DNA of 47,086 nt. Source: Oscillospiraceae bacterium (GTDB lineage: Bacteria > Bacillota > Clostridia > Oscillospirales > Butyricicoccaceae). The position numbers were made by a program, and so were the translations under genes. Below, in pieces: positions 18,249 through 27,900 of this stretch (the stretch's first letter is position 1; each line of letters opens with the position of its first letter). A model generated the notes under the pieces. That model had not been told where the DNA came from, made no database searches, and was given only the letters and a program-made list of their open reading frames with translations. The DNA is taken from positions 1 to 47,086 of the forward strand of contig SVKN01000009.1 in assembly GCA_015068445.1 (NCBI GenBank), given 5' to 3'.

Positions 18249-18974
18249 CCATTCTGCCCGCGGATCGATGGGGGCCCAGCCCTCCAGCGGGTACCGCTGC
18301 ATGGCGCCGAAGATGTGCTCCCGCAGGCCGCGGTATTGCTTTTCCAGCGACCGCACCAGCGTCTTAATCTCTTCGCGCCGCGTCTCCTTGTCGGCCGGGC
18401 AGGTGCTTTTGCAGATCGGCAGCGCCTGACGTGATGCGAACCGGACGATCTCGCTCTCTTTCATATAGAGCAGCGGCCGGATCACGGTGAGCCCCGTGCG
18501 CTCCAGATGGGTCACCGGCTCGAAGCAGCTGATGCGCCCTTCGTAAAACAAAGACAGGAGGAACGTCTCCACTGCGTCGTCGAAGTGATGACCCAGCGCC
18601 ACCTTGCTGCACCCCAGCGATACGCCCGCGTCGTTGAGCGCCCCGCGCCGCAGCTTTGCGCACAGCGCGCAGGGGTTCTTTTCCTTCCGCACGTCAAAGA
18701 CGATCTGACGGATCTGCGTCGGAACGATCGTATACCGCACGCCGATCGTCTCACAGAACTGCGCGATGGGGGAGAAGTCGTCGTGACCGCCCATATCGAG
18801 AGTGATCGCCTCCAGAGTGAACCGTCGCGGATAAAACTCCCGCAGCGCGCTCATCAGAAGGAGCAGCGTCAGTGAGTCCTTCCCGCCGGAAACGCCGACC
18901 GCGATTCGGTCGCCGTCGCCGATCATCTGATATTGATCTGTGCATTGCCTGAGATAAGACAGCATCTTTTGCAT
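18105..18974 (-). CDS. ttcA: TtcA-family tRNA thiolation enzyme
   Basis: 289 aa. It is an ATP-binding PP-loop protein (VGVSGGKDSLTLLLL, about 28-42) with the cysteines of the TtcA family, CALC in the middle and CKSTC later; these hold a 4Fe-4S cluster. TtcA makes 2-thiocytidine at position 32 of tRNAs. GHHFDDAVETFLLSLFY is the conserved helix after the PP-loop domain. The last ~48 residues (AHPAQKQQRRQAEGASQSH onward) are low complexity, Ala/Glu/Gln rich, and read antisense through bofA. They are unlikely to be part of the conserved enzyme and probably arose by loss of an earlier stop. The start ATG follows CGGAG. Other PP-loop thiolases are a lesser possibility. Confidence 0.88.
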   Translation of the reverse strand: MQKMLSYLRQCTDQYQMIGDGDRIAVGVSGGKDSLTLLLLMSALREFYPRRFTLEAITLDMGGHDDFSPIAQFCETIGVRYTIVPTQIRQIVFDVRKEKNPCALCAKLRRGALNDAGVSLGCSKVALGHHFDDAVETFLLSLFYEGRISCFEPVTHLERTGLTVIRPLLYMKESEIVRFASRQALPICKSTCPADKETRREEIKTLVRSLEKQYRGLREHIFGAMQRYPLEGWAPIDPRAEWLKAHPAQKQQRRQAEGASQSHDGGIDPVEAKAHAEPAAQAVEQPEDA

Positions 18975-19035
18975 GGCAGTCGCTCCGTTGCAGATTACAC
19001 TATATCATATCACGTTTTTCGCTTTTTGGCAAAAC

Positions 19036-19066
19036 AAAATCCCGCCGGACGATCCGGCGGGATTTT
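19036..19066 (-). terminator. Terminator after the Crp/Fnr gene
   Basis: A perfect 14-bp stem AAAATCCCGCCGGA / TCCGGCGGGATTTT with a 3-base loop. The minus-strand tail is TTTTGTTTTG. It probably serves the regulator gene at 19091-19786. Confidence 0.88.
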
Positions 19067-19090
19067 GTTATAGAAAGGGGGGATGAATGG

Positions 19091-19786
19091 TTACGTGTTG
19101 GCCGACTGCGCCATGAAATCGTTGTAGCCGTCGACGCTGACCTGAGAGCGGCGGTTGATGATGCGCAGGAAACCGTCGTCGCACAGCTCGTTGATCAACT
19201 TGCTGATGGTGACGCGGGCGCTGCCCACGGCGGCGGCCAGCTCGTTGTGCGTCAGCTTGCCGTCCAGGCAGAACCACTTGCCGTCCTCGGAGAGGGAAGC
19301 GCCCTCTACCTGAGAGCAGTAGATGCGCATGAGGCGTGTTTTGCAGGAATTGAAGGAGAGGTTGCCGATCTCAGCCGTGAGATAATCGTGCATGACGCCC
19401 AGCAGCTTCAGGATATACGATGCCAGACCGGGGTCGGAAGCCAGCAGCTGCAGGTATTCCTTCCGGGGGATGCGCCAGATCTCGCTGCGGTCCAGGGCGT
19501 AGACAGAGATCGCTTCGTCCCGCGGATCGCCGGGGAAGATATTGCCGAAGAACCAGCCGGGCTGAAGCTGATACAGCAGTTTTTCTGTATTTTCACCCGT
19601 CATCACGTGATACGTGCCGCCGGATTTGATATAATAGACGCTGGAAAAGTCCTCCTGCAGGTTGGAAATAAGCTGCTTGCCGGAAAACTCCATCGGCGTA
19701 GCGAAAGGCATCACGGCTTGCTCCACGGCTGCAGTACTTTCAAAGGACGCAGGTGAAAGCAGCATAGATCGGATCGTTGTGTTCAA
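19091..19786 (-). CDS. Crp/Fnr-family transcriptional regulator
   Basis: 231 aa from a TTG at 19784-19786, 7 bases after AGGAGGT; an ATG further upstream at 19813 would place the Shine-Dalgarno inside the gene. The N-terminal cyclic-nucleotide-binding-like beta-roll (about 25-130) includes SVYYIKSGGTYHVM and GWFFGNIFPGD. A dimer helix and a C-terminal winged helix-turn-helix (LTHNELAAAVGSARVTISKLINELCDDGFL, split here by position about 180-212) follow. No N-terminal Cys cluster is seen, so it is not a classical 4Fe-4S Fnr. It stands alone with its own promoter and a repeated operator-like element directly over it, suggesting autoregulation. The ligand is unknown. Confidence 0.87.
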   Translation of the reverse strand: MNTTIRSMLLSPASFESTAAVEQAVMPFATPMEFSGKQLISNLQEDFSSVYYIKSGGTYHVMTGENTEKLLYQLQPGWFFGNIFPGDPRDEAISVYALDRSEIWRIPRKEYLQLLASDPGLASYILKLLGVMHDYLTAEIGNLSFNSCKTRLMRIYCSQVEGASLSEDGKWFCLDGKLTHNELAAAVGSARVTISKLINELCDDGFLRIINRRSQVSVDGYNDFMAQSANT

Positions 19787-19822
19787 ACCGGAAACCTCCT
19801 CATAATAAATCATATTACTGTA

Positions 19823-19863
19823 ATTTTATCATTTGCAAGTTGCGAATACAATTTGCAAATTGC
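19823..19863 (-). promoter_or_regulatory. Promoter and operator-like repeats of the Crp/Fnr gene
   Basis: On the minus strand TTGTAT (19846-19851) and TAAAAT (19823-19828) are 17 bases apart. ATTTGCAARTTGC occurs at 19831-19843 (between the boxes) and at 19851-19863 (at and upstream of -35), exactly 20 bases apart; the second copy contains the perfect palindrome AATTTGCAAATT (19850-19861). This layout fits an autoregulatory operator pair. A further 15-base palindrome, ACTAATTAAATTAGT, lies at 19895-19909. The rest of 19787-20123 contains this promoter and that of rplM, and no gene. Confidence 0.6.
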
Positions 19864-20047
19864 ATATAATTTGAAGTTGACGCTGGTCATTTTCACTAAT
19901 TAAATTAGTAAAGGGGGTAAACAAGAAACTGGTATTTTATATGAGCAGAAAAAATGATTTGGGTTTTTAGAAAACGGGAGAAAACAAGAGAAAATCGGCG
20001 AAAATCAAAGTACTCAAAATATAATTCGATTTTTGTGAAAAAAGTTG

Positions 20048-20076
20048 TTGACAAGGGGCGGGCAGCTGACTATAAT
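20048..20076 (+). promoter_or_regulatory. Perfect consensus sigma-A promoter of rplM-rpsI
   Basis: TTGACA (20048-20053), exactly 17 bases, TATAAT (20071-20076). Both boxes match consensus fully, as expected for highly expressed ribosomal protein genes. Confidence 0.93.
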
Positions 20077-20086
20077 GATGGAGCTG

Positions 20087-20101
20087 AACAAATTATTTGT
20101 T
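20087..20101 (+). promoter_or_regulatory. Small 5'-leader hairpin before rplM
   Basis: AACAAA and TTTGTT pair around a TTA loop in the short leader between promoter and start codon. Firmicutes have an L13 leader RNA that binds L13 for feedback control; this hairpin is in the right place, but the match is too small to call with confidence. Confidence 0.3.
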
Positions 20102-20123
20102 ACTATAAAACGGAGGAACCATC

Positions 20124-20555
20124 ATGTCCACATTTATGGCAAAGCCCGAAAAGATCGAGCGCAAGTGGTATGTCATCGATGCCGCCGGCAAGCCTCTCGG
20201 CAGAACGGCCGCTCTGGCTGCCACGCTCCTGAAGGGCAAGCACAAGGTCGACTTCACCCCGCATGCCGACTGCGGCGATTACGTCATCATCGTCAACGCT
20301 GACAAGGCCGTGCTGACCGGCAAGAAGCTGACCCAGAAGTATTACCGCACCCATTCCGGCTACGCCGGAGGCCTCAAGGAGACCCAGTATTCCCGCCTGA
20401 TGGCTACGAAGCCCCAGCTGGCTATGAAGCTGGCCGTCAAGGGCATGCTCCCCAAGAGCACCGTCGGCCGTTGGTCGCTCGGCAGACTGAAAGTCTATGC
20501 CGGTCCTGAGCACAAGCAGCAGGCCCAGAAGCCCGAGTTCTGGACAGCCGAATAA
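20124..20555 (+). CDS. rplM: 50S ribosomal protein L13
   Basis: 143 aa. The L13 signature is clear: [21 protein letters not shown] near the start, [21 protein letters not shown], and the C-terminal [20 protein letters not shown] with a typical HKQQAQKP end. It binds 23S rRNA early in large-subunit assembly. The ATG follows GGAGG. It forms the usual operon with rpsI, 14 bases downstream. Confidence 0.97.
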   Translation: MSTFMAKPEKIERKWYVIDAAGKPLGRTAALAATLLKGKHKVDFTPHADCGDYVIIVNADKAVLTGKKLTQKYYRTHSGYAGGLKETQYSRLMATKPQLAMKLAVKGMLPKSTVGRWSLGRLKVYAGPEHKQQAQKPEFWTAE

Positions 20556-20569
20556 GGAGGGAACTGACA

Positions 20570-20974
20570 ATGTATACACCGAAGAAAGCGTATTTTTACG
20601 GCACCGGCAGGAGAAAGAGCTCCATCGCCAGAGTTAAGCTGATCCCCAACGGGACCGGCGTCGTCACCATCAACAACAGGACCCTCGACAACTATTTCGG
20701 CCTCGAGACCCTGAAGTTCATCGTCAAGCAGCCCCTGGAGCTCCTCGGCCTGACCGAGAAGTTCGATGTGGACGTCAAGGTCCAGGGCGGCGGCTTCACC
20801 GGCCAGGCTGGCGCCATCCGTCTGGGCATCGCCAAGGCCCTGCTGCTGGCTGACGCTGAGTATCGTCCCCAGCTGAAGAAGGCCGGCTTCCTGACCCGCG
20901 ACTCCAGAATGAAAGAGCGTAAAAAGTACGGCCTCAAAGCCGCCCGTCGTGCGCCGCAGTTCTCCAAGCGTTAA
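20570..20974 (+). CDS. rpsI: 30S ribosomal protein S9
   Basis: 134 aa. It starts with [19 protein letters not shown] and ends with the conserved [18 protein letters not shown] followed by FSKR; the basic tail reaches the P-site tRNA. The ATG follows AAGGAGGG. It is the second gene of the rplM-rpsI operon and ends at a strong terminator. Confidence 0.97.
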   Translation: MYTPKKAYFYGTGRRKSSIARVKLIPNGTGVVTINNRTLDNYFGLETLKFIVKQPLELLGLTEKFDVDVKVQGGGFTGQAGAIRLGIAKALLLADAEYRPQLKKAGFLTRDSRMKERKKYGLKAARRAPQFSKR

Positions 20975-20994
20975 TCGAGACTTCAGAATGCCCC

Positions 20995-21036
20995 AAAACC
21001 CCGGAACCATGCGGTTTTCCGGGGTTTTTCTTTTTA
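20995..21036 (+). terminator. Intrinsic terminator of rplM-rpsI
   Basis: The stem AAAACCCCGGAA / TTCCGGGGTTTT with a 10-nt loop is followed by TCTTTTTA. Confidence 0.9.
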
Positions 21037-21214
21037 TTGTGTTCTGACTCAACTTGACCCAGCCAAATCACTTTTATTGGTACAACTCCCTTTTTTCGTC
21101 TTTATAGGACAACTACGGGACAACCACGGGAACTTCTTTTAGGCATCTTTGGATAACAATATCGACGCTTATCCTGCTTATCTCTTTCATTTGAAACAGT
21201 TTGTCACAACGTGA

Positions 21215-21480
21215 AGTAAAGAAAACCGAAAAAAACCATCCTGTAGCCCTTGTGGAATCGAAAACATCAACCGGATACGCAGCAACGGCGATCCGGAAGC
21301 CGAGAATGATATCGATCCGAAGACCTTCACCGAGAAATACGGAGCGGCCAACGCGGAAAACGCCAGGGAGAAAAGGCTGAATCCCGGCGGTATGACTCAG
21401 GACAAGGGACTGCAGGATCTAAAGACGCCGACGATTGAAGAGCATTCATGCTGCCGTAGCATCCAACCGGCACAATCAAA
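21215..21480 (+). pseudogene. Coding remnant without a start, unknown family
   Basis: An open frame runs through this stretch with protein-like composition (for example NRIRSNGDPEAENDIDPKTF, then TEKYGAANAENAREKRLNPG) and codon use like real genes, but there is no start codon with a ribosome-binding site. A stop lies at 21212, and the frame degenerates before the terminator at 21482. It also contains a CSPCG segment. It looks like the 3' fragment of a lost gene. The remaining sequence in 21037-21214 is A/T-richer and shows nothing recognisable. Confidence 0.4.
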
Positions 21481-21481
21481 G

Positions 21482-21510
21482 AGACGCCGTCGTTTGAAAG
21501 GCGTCTTTTT
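21482..21510 (+). terminator. Intrinsic terminator after the remnant
   Basis: The stem AGACGCC / GGCGTCT with an 11-nt loop continues into TTTT. It probably belonged to the gene whose remnant lies upstream. Confidence 0.7.
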
Positions 21511-21532
21511 GCGCGTTTCAGCGGCGGCGGGC

Positions 21533-21561
21533 TTTATTTTATGATCCTTTGATGGTATAAT
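21533..21561 (+). promoter_or_regulatory. Promoter of the GNAT gene
   Basis: A perfect TATAAT (21556-21561) is preceded at 17 bases by a weak TTTATT (21533-21538). It lies 33 bases upstream of the start codon. Confidence 0.6.
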
Positions 21562-21594
21562 AGCCTAAAACAAGATATGATAAGGAGGCTCATC

Positions 21595-22125
21595 ATGGCG
21601 GCAGTGCTGGAGTTCAGAAAGAGCAGGGCGGAGGACATTCCCCGCATGCTGGAGATTTTCGCAAGAGCCAGACGGCTCATGGACGAGACGGGAAACACGA
21701 CCCAATGGACGACGGCAGACAGGCCCCGCGAGGAGCTGCTGCTGAATGACATCGCCCTGGACCGCAGCTACGTCTGCCTTCATGAGGGCAGGATCGTCGG
21801 GACCTTCGTCTACATGTACGGAGACGATCCAGAACGCGGCTACAGAGCGGACAGGATCACGGAAGGCGGCTGGAAGGACGCGGGCCCCTACGGCGTCATT
21901 CACAGGATCGCCTCCAGCGGCGAGCTGAAGGGGATCGGCACGGCGTGCATCGAATGGTGCGCGGCGCAGTGCCCGCACATCCGCATTGACACCCATCCCA
22001 ACAACAAACCGATGCGCGGCCTTCTTGAGAAGCTCGGCTTCGTGCGCTGCGGGACGATGTCCGTGCCCGTCGACGACGGCGTCCGCGTGATCTATGAGAG
22101 ATCCGAAAGCGTGCATGCGCGCTGA
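21595..22125 (+). CDS. GNAT-family N-acetyltransferase
   Basis: 176 aa from the ATG 6 bases after TAAGGAGG. It has the GNAT core: N-terminal FRKSRAEDIPRMLEIFARAR, the central strand VCLHEGRIVGTFVYMYG, the acetyl-CoA pyrophosphate loop around LKGIGTACIEWC, and the C-terminal NKPMRGLLEKLGFVRCGTM. The substrate is unknown. It is a single gene bounded by its own promoter and terminator, amid decayed sequence on both sides. Confidence 0.88.
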   Translation: MAAVLEFRKSRAEDIPRMLEIFARARRLMDETGNTTQWTTADRPREELLLNDIALDRSYVCLHEGRIVGTFVYMYGDDPERGYRADRITEGGWKDAGPYGVIHRIASSGELKGIGTACIEWCAAQCPHIRIDTHPNNKPMRGLLEKLGFVRCGTMSVPVDDGVRVIYERSESVHAR

Positions 22126-22146
22126 TACTGCATCTGCATCTGAACG

Positions 22147-22178
22147 AAAGCCCCGAACCGAGCGGTCCGGGGCTTTTT
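22147..22178 (+). terminator. Intrinsic terminator of the GNAT gene
   Basis: The stem AAAGCCCCG / CGGGGCTTT is followed by TT; the loop is about 12 bases. It lies 21 bases after the stop codon. Confidence 0.85.
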
Positions 22179-22195
22179 CATGTTAGGTTTTGAGC

Positions 22196-24654
22196 TCAGA
22201 CGCTCATCATCGGCGCCTGCGCTACCTTCTCAGGCTCCGCGGGAAGAATCTTGATCCGCTCGAGTTCGTTCCAGGTGCGGATGCTGTTGCGGTCCACATT
22301 GCCTCCATATGCTTTCGTGAAAGAATTCTTGTCTATCTGATCCTGCGGATCACGTTTGCGGTTGATCCTGTCGATCATCTCGTCGGTGAGCAATCTGGCG
22401 CCGGGGACGAACTTCAAGACGGAGGATGCCGCGTCGAGAGCGCTGTCGAAGGTGTTCGTGCCCTTCAGCGTTTTGCGGACCGTTTCCTTGCCGGAGGTGT
22501 ATGCATCGACGGAATCGAGGATGTGCATATTCGCCTCCATGATGGCGGCGCGCTTGTCAGGACTCTTCCAGTGCATGGATTTCTCCAGCTCGGCGACCTA
22601 TTTCACGTTGTTGTAGAGTTTCTGGTAGGCTTCGCTGTGGCCCTTGGGATCGACCATGTTCTTGAGGACTTTCGCCATGGATCTGGAGTAGGTGAACGCG
22701 GCGTCTTCGGGGACTCTGTACAGCTTGTCCCGCATCTCCAGGCTCTTGCTTCTGGCTGCGTTTTCGCTCCCGAGCGCACTCGTCAGCTCGCCGGGCTTGA
22801 GGGAATCGAGGGCGTAGCTCTTGCGGATGAACTTAGACATCTCGTCGATCGTGGAGGTTTTATACTCCTTTTTCAGATCCTTCATATAATGCGCTGCAAT
22901 GACCTTCGACAGGTCGCTTACGAGCTTTTCATTGTTCCTCGGTCCGCTCCCGTGAAGATGGCTGTCGATATACGCCTGGTATTTGCCCTCGTCCCGGAAC
23001 ACGCTGTCGTCCGCGGTGCTTTTCCTCGGCGCTTCCACAGTGCTTAGCAGCATGCCCGCGTTGCGTTCCTTGACGTCGCCTGCGTTCATCGTATACATAT
23101 CCTTGCGGTAAGAGGGGCCGTTTACAGAATAATTGGCGTCGCTGGGCGTTCTGGCAGCCTCAACACATCGAATGGCGTTTTGCTTCTCCATGCCGAGAGA
23201 GGTGAGCATATTGGCAAGCTCCGGGAAAGAGAGCTTTTGCCCGCAGAGTTTCCGGTTGATCTCGGTCAGCTGCTTTGCGGCTTCGGGGTCCTGCTTCGCG
23301 CGTTCCTGCAGAGTTTTATGAGCGTGTCCAGCGAGACGTCGATCTGCTCGCTGGCGTCCTGCTTCGCGCGTTCCTGCAGAGTTTTATAGCCAAGCTCGAA
23401 CTGATCCAGCGCGCCGGACAGATCGTCGGGCGACATGTGAGACAGGTCCGCCTCTCTGCCGCCGATCGGTTTGCCATAGGTGTTCTTGGAGGAATAGAAT
23501 ACGGACATATCATGGCTGATCGCCTTGAAATTGTGCAGCTGCCCGATGGCGCTCTCCTTCTTGGGCTGCGCGTTTTCAAAGCCGATCAGAATGCTGCCGC
23601 AGTGCCGTAGGTCGCCCTTTCGCATGCGGATGTACATGTGACCGAAACTGCCCTGGTCGTCGATGCAGTCCGTTTTGTTGAAGGCCTTGCCCATGCCGCC
23701 CAGAGGGATGTTCATTCCGTAATTGCCGACGTATGTCGTGACTTTTTTGTAGAGCTGTGCCTTCTTCAGCTGTTTCTTCCAGCGGATGCGGGTCTCCTTG
23801 AACTGTTCCGTCATGTTGCCACGCTTGTCTATCTTGCGGCGGTTCATCTCGTGGCTGGCGAATTGTCCCTTGAACACAACGCCCGTGTCTAGGGCGTTCT
23901 TGCGCCAGGAGTCATAGACCTTGTCCTGCTTCTCCTTCTCTCCGAAGGGTAGGGTATAGGCGACCTTGCTGCCGTGGCTGAACAGCTCTGCCGTGGGGTC
24001 GTGGAAGGGATGTCGGCTTCCGTCCTCGTTGATGATATCCATCCTGCCGAGTTGGGTCATGAAGAGGGTCTTGGCCATGAAGCGCTGTCTCTCCGCATTG
24101 TCCGAGAGCATCTTTTCGCCCTTTTCGCCCGGGAACTTCTGCCTGATCCGCTTTTCTTCCTCCGCAGAGACGGGCTTCAGGGTATCCTCCAGCATCTTCT
24201 CATTGAGATATGTGTCGTACTGACGCAGCTTGTCCGTCATGCTGACGCCGTTTTTGTCTACGGCGTTGCGCTCCATCAGCCGGCAGACGGCGTTCCGGAA
24301 CTCCGGCCGAACCGTCATGGCGTCGAGCTTTTTCTTAGTGTCCTCGTTCAGCGGCGGCATCTCGGTATCCGAACCGAAAACCTCCTTCAATGCTTTCCTG
24401 CCGTAATACTCGCGCAGGAACTGCGGGAGATGGTTATACTTGCTGACGTCGCCGTTCTGCATCCGCTGGACCGCGTCGTTGATCTGGTCGAGATTGCTTT
24501 CCTCCGTTTCAAGGGCCTTGTCCGTGAATGGCGTCCCGTCATTGAGCGCAGCCTCGATCTCAGTCATGTCAGCCTCCGAAACGTTCCAGTTGTTGCGTTC
24601 CGCAGCCGAAACAACGTCGCTTCCGGGGATGTGGCTCTTCCGCTTGAAAATCAA
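22196..24654 (-). pseudogene. Large broken gene of unknown family (about 820 codons)
   Basis: Three adjacent minus-strand reading segments belong to one ancestral protein. The first (23266-24654, 462 aa) ends in a frameshift at a pair of 32-bp direct repeats 68 bp apart. Continuing in the new frame gives TLQERAKQDPEAAKQL, joining the second segment (to 22598), which ends at an in-frame TAG. Sequence directly after that TAG (VAELEKSMHWKSPDKRAAIM) continues in frame for another ~130 residues to 22196. The 5' end is also suspect: the TTG at 24654 directly follows a stop and lacks a ribosome-binding site. The protein is helical, charged and soluble-looking, with a conserved-looking block NYGMNIPLGGMGKAFNKTD. 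I do not recognise it. It is probably an inactivated accessory gene. Confidence 0.7.
23288..23387. repeat. 32-bp direct repeats causing a frameshift
   Basis: The 32 bases at 23288-23319 recur exactly at 23356-23387. The 68-base period is not a multiple of three, so the reading frame changes between copies. Both encode KTLQERAKQD when read in the appropriate frame. The identity points to a recent duplication or a sequencing/assembly slip. Confidence 0.85.
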
Positions 24655-24707
24655 TCATAATGGCGGAAGGGGTCAGGCTGTACTCAATGCGGCTGTCACA
24701 AGAAAAG

Positions 24708-24733
24708 CGCCCGGAAATGAAACATTTCCGGCG
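24708..24733. terminator. Hairpin, possible orphan terminator
   Basis: CGCC(C)GGAAATG pairs with CATTTCCGGCG around AAA, with one bulged base. The minus-strand tail is CTTTTCTTGT and the plus tail TTCGTTT. No intact gene ends here, so it may survive from a lost neighbour. The remainder of 24655-24913 is the leader of the LRR gene. Confidence 0.45.
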
Positions 24734-24913
24734 TTCGTTTACGGAGCGGGAAGCCGGGACGAGCGGTTGATTGCGCGTGACTTCACGTTCGCATAAAGGC
24801 CGAACGTGCGGCGGAGAGACAGATCCCGATCGCCGCTTGTAAAGGATAAGGGGATTTGATAAAATAGGATCAGACAGAACGGATCATTCCGGAGGTTGTA
24901 AGGAGGCGTTTCT

Positions 24914-27900
24914 ATGAAGCTGCGCGCGTTGTCGCTCATTTTGGTGCTTGCCATGTTGTCCGGCCTGATGCCCGTCTATGCTGCCGAGGTGGTGGCCAGC
25001 GGGTATTGCGGGAGCACCGATGGCAACTATCTCAATGTCCAATGGACGCTGGACAGCGACGGCAAGCTGACTGTCAGCGGCACCGGCGAAATGGGCTGGA
25101 TGTGGTATGCCGAGGACGCAGATGGTGTTGTTACCGGTTTTGCCTGGGCTTCGCATCGGGATGAAATCAGAACAGCCGTGATCGAGGAAGGCGTTACCAG
25201 CGTCGGGAGCTTTATGTTTTATGACTGCGAGAATCTTGTGAGCGTCAGCATCCCTTCCTCCGTGACGAAGATCGGTCAGGGGGCTTTTTCCTACTGCAAG
25301 ATCCTGTCGGAGCTCAATATACCTGACACCGTGACGGAAATAGAGTCAGAGCTCGCGCGCGAGAGCGAAAGTCTGACTACGGTCCACCTGCCGTCCGGAC
25401 TGACCGCGATCCCGGATTATGCCTTCAGTGGATGCAAAGCTTTAAAATCTGCCCCGATACCGGACAGCGTCACGATGATCGGGAAGGATGCTTTTTATAA
25501 ATGCTATGCGCTGGAGGGAGTGCGGCTGCCGAAGGGCATTTTGTCGATCGGCGAGTATGCATTCTACTATTGCATGAAGCTTTCGAATATCGAGCTTCCG
25601 GAAGGACTGCGCAGGATCGGCGCATGGGCATTCAGCAATTGCAGTCTGGAAAGCGTCGTCATACCCTCTTCGATCCGTGAGATAGAGAACGGCGCTTTCA
25701 GCGACAACAGAGATCTGTACACGATCAGCCTACCGGATAAACTGACAAGGATCGGAGACAGCGCTTTCTTTGGCAGCCACGTGCACGATTTCCATATGCC
25801 AATGACGGTCACTGAGATCGGATCATACGCTTTTTACGACTGCAGCTTTCGGGAAGTAGTGATCCCCAGCGGCGTCACCGAGATCGGATCGTATGCTTTT
25901 GCGGAAAATGAGGGACTGGAAAAGGTGCTGATCCTCTCGGGAGTCGAGGGCATCGGCGAGAGGGCGTTCAGCGGCAGCGGCGGCGATAAGGAAAGAGATG
26001 ATAACGAATACGTCATTCACCGCAGCGAAGTCTCTGTCTACATCCCGGCGACCGTCACAAGCATCGGGAACTACGCGCTGTATGCCGTGCTGGAGGGCGT
26101 TTATTATGGCGGCTCCAAAGAGCAGTGGGATGAGCTGATGAAGAATGCCGCTTATGTTCCGCACGAAGACCTCGTACATTACGGCGCCTCCAGCCGCAGC
26201 GTGGACGTTCGTTATCAGCCGGGCTATTATATCTCGCCCATGGATTTCGGCGACATCGTCCTCAACGGCCCCGGCGACGCCAGCGCGTATTTTCAGGTCG
26301 AAACAGAAAATCATCTGATGGCCGGCGGCGCGAAGCTGGAATACTGCTTCGTGAACGGCTCACAGGCGGGCGTCTTTACTCCCGTCACGGCCGACCGCTA
26401 CGGCATCGTCGAGGTGAAGCTGCCCCATCAGACGAAGGTCGGGCACAATACGTACCGCATCTGGTTCAGCACCGCCAACCGCATTGAAGTCTTTGACGAC
26501 GATCAGGAGGTGTCCGTCACCGTCAGCGAGCCCTCTTACGGGCAGTCCTGGGAAACAACGGCCGATCTCGGCGTCGAGGGCGGCGTCGGTTCCGGCGTCG
26601 GAGGCAAGATCGGCCCGGCAGAGGCGAAGGCGGAGTATATCAGCGCTTCCCTGCAGCTGGGCGCAAAGACGGCGGTCTCCCTCGAGGAGGAATACGAGAA
26701 CGGCGTCAGGTCGCTGACGCTGAAAAGCGCAGGCGGTCTGAACGGTGGGTTGAAGGTGAGCAGCGGCGTCAAGGCAAAGCTGAGCGAGTCGCTGAACGTC
26801 ACGCCGCTGGAGGCCACGATGGGCGGCACCGTCGGAGCCTTTACGGAATACGGCATGAAGCTGGAGAACTACGATCCCGCCGACCGGGAGCAGCGCGCCG
26901 GTATCCGCACGTTTTTGATCTATCACATGCTGGGCAGCACCTCGGTCTTTACGCAGATGTTCGTACAGGCCCTCGACCCGGAATGCAACCAGATCGCAGG
27001 CACCCGCAGCGTGACGGTCAAGAATAAGCTGGAGGCCCTGAAGGCGGGCACCGACAACGGCTTCAAGGGCTCTCTCAGCAGCCTCGGCGAAACGACTGTG
27101 TGGACCCAGACGGAAGCCGTCGATCTGACGGGGAGCGACGCGTCGCGGACGTTTACGAACGGGGTCGTGACCGACGTGGGCGCGGGTCTTTTATCCGGCT
27201 CCCATACGACAGAGGGAAAGGCCGGCTCCGTGTACACCGTCGGCACATCCAATTACATTTTCGGCCGAAGCCTGTCCAATCATAAGGAGGTCTCCGTCGT
27301 CAAGGACGACAGCGACGTTATCGTCGGCGCAAGCTACAAAGTCTACGACGGCGACGAGCACGGTCTCAATTTCCCCGAATACAGCACCGACGTTTATTCC
27401 AAGGTGAGCTATTCCGGCGACAGCATCGAGACGCTGGTCAACACGTCGCAGCATCTGCGCGGCGTTTCTGATGGGAATATGTTCGCCGGGATCCAGGGCG
27501 CCATCGACGAGCTTTCCTCATCTGACCTCATCGCGCAGGTCAAGGAGACGACGAAGAAGAAGACAGGCCTGGAGGGTGATTTCCCCGTCAGCTTCCAGAT
27601 GGGCGAAAAGCTGGGCATCGAGGTCGGACTTTCCGGCGAATGGAGCTATTCCTGGGACGACAAGACCAGCGCTCTGTATCTGGGTAAGGAATACGTCAAG
27701 ACCACCTCCGATCTGACGGCGGAGGACGTCAGGGGCAAGCTGGTCTCGCTGCCGTCCATCGTCGGCGACGCGCTGAGAGCCATCGCGTCCGACGCGGTCA
27801 GTGGCATCAAGGCCGTCGGCGGCAAGATCGGCAGCGGTGTAGGCGATACGTACAACACCATCCGCAGACACAAAACCGATCCGTATTCCTACTGGTTCGC

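Noticed and set aside
22598..22600. TAG read-through (for example pyrrolysine) in the broken gene
   Set aside because: No pyl genes or insertion structure were seen, and the same gene also has a frameshift and no ribosome-binding site, so decay is simpler.
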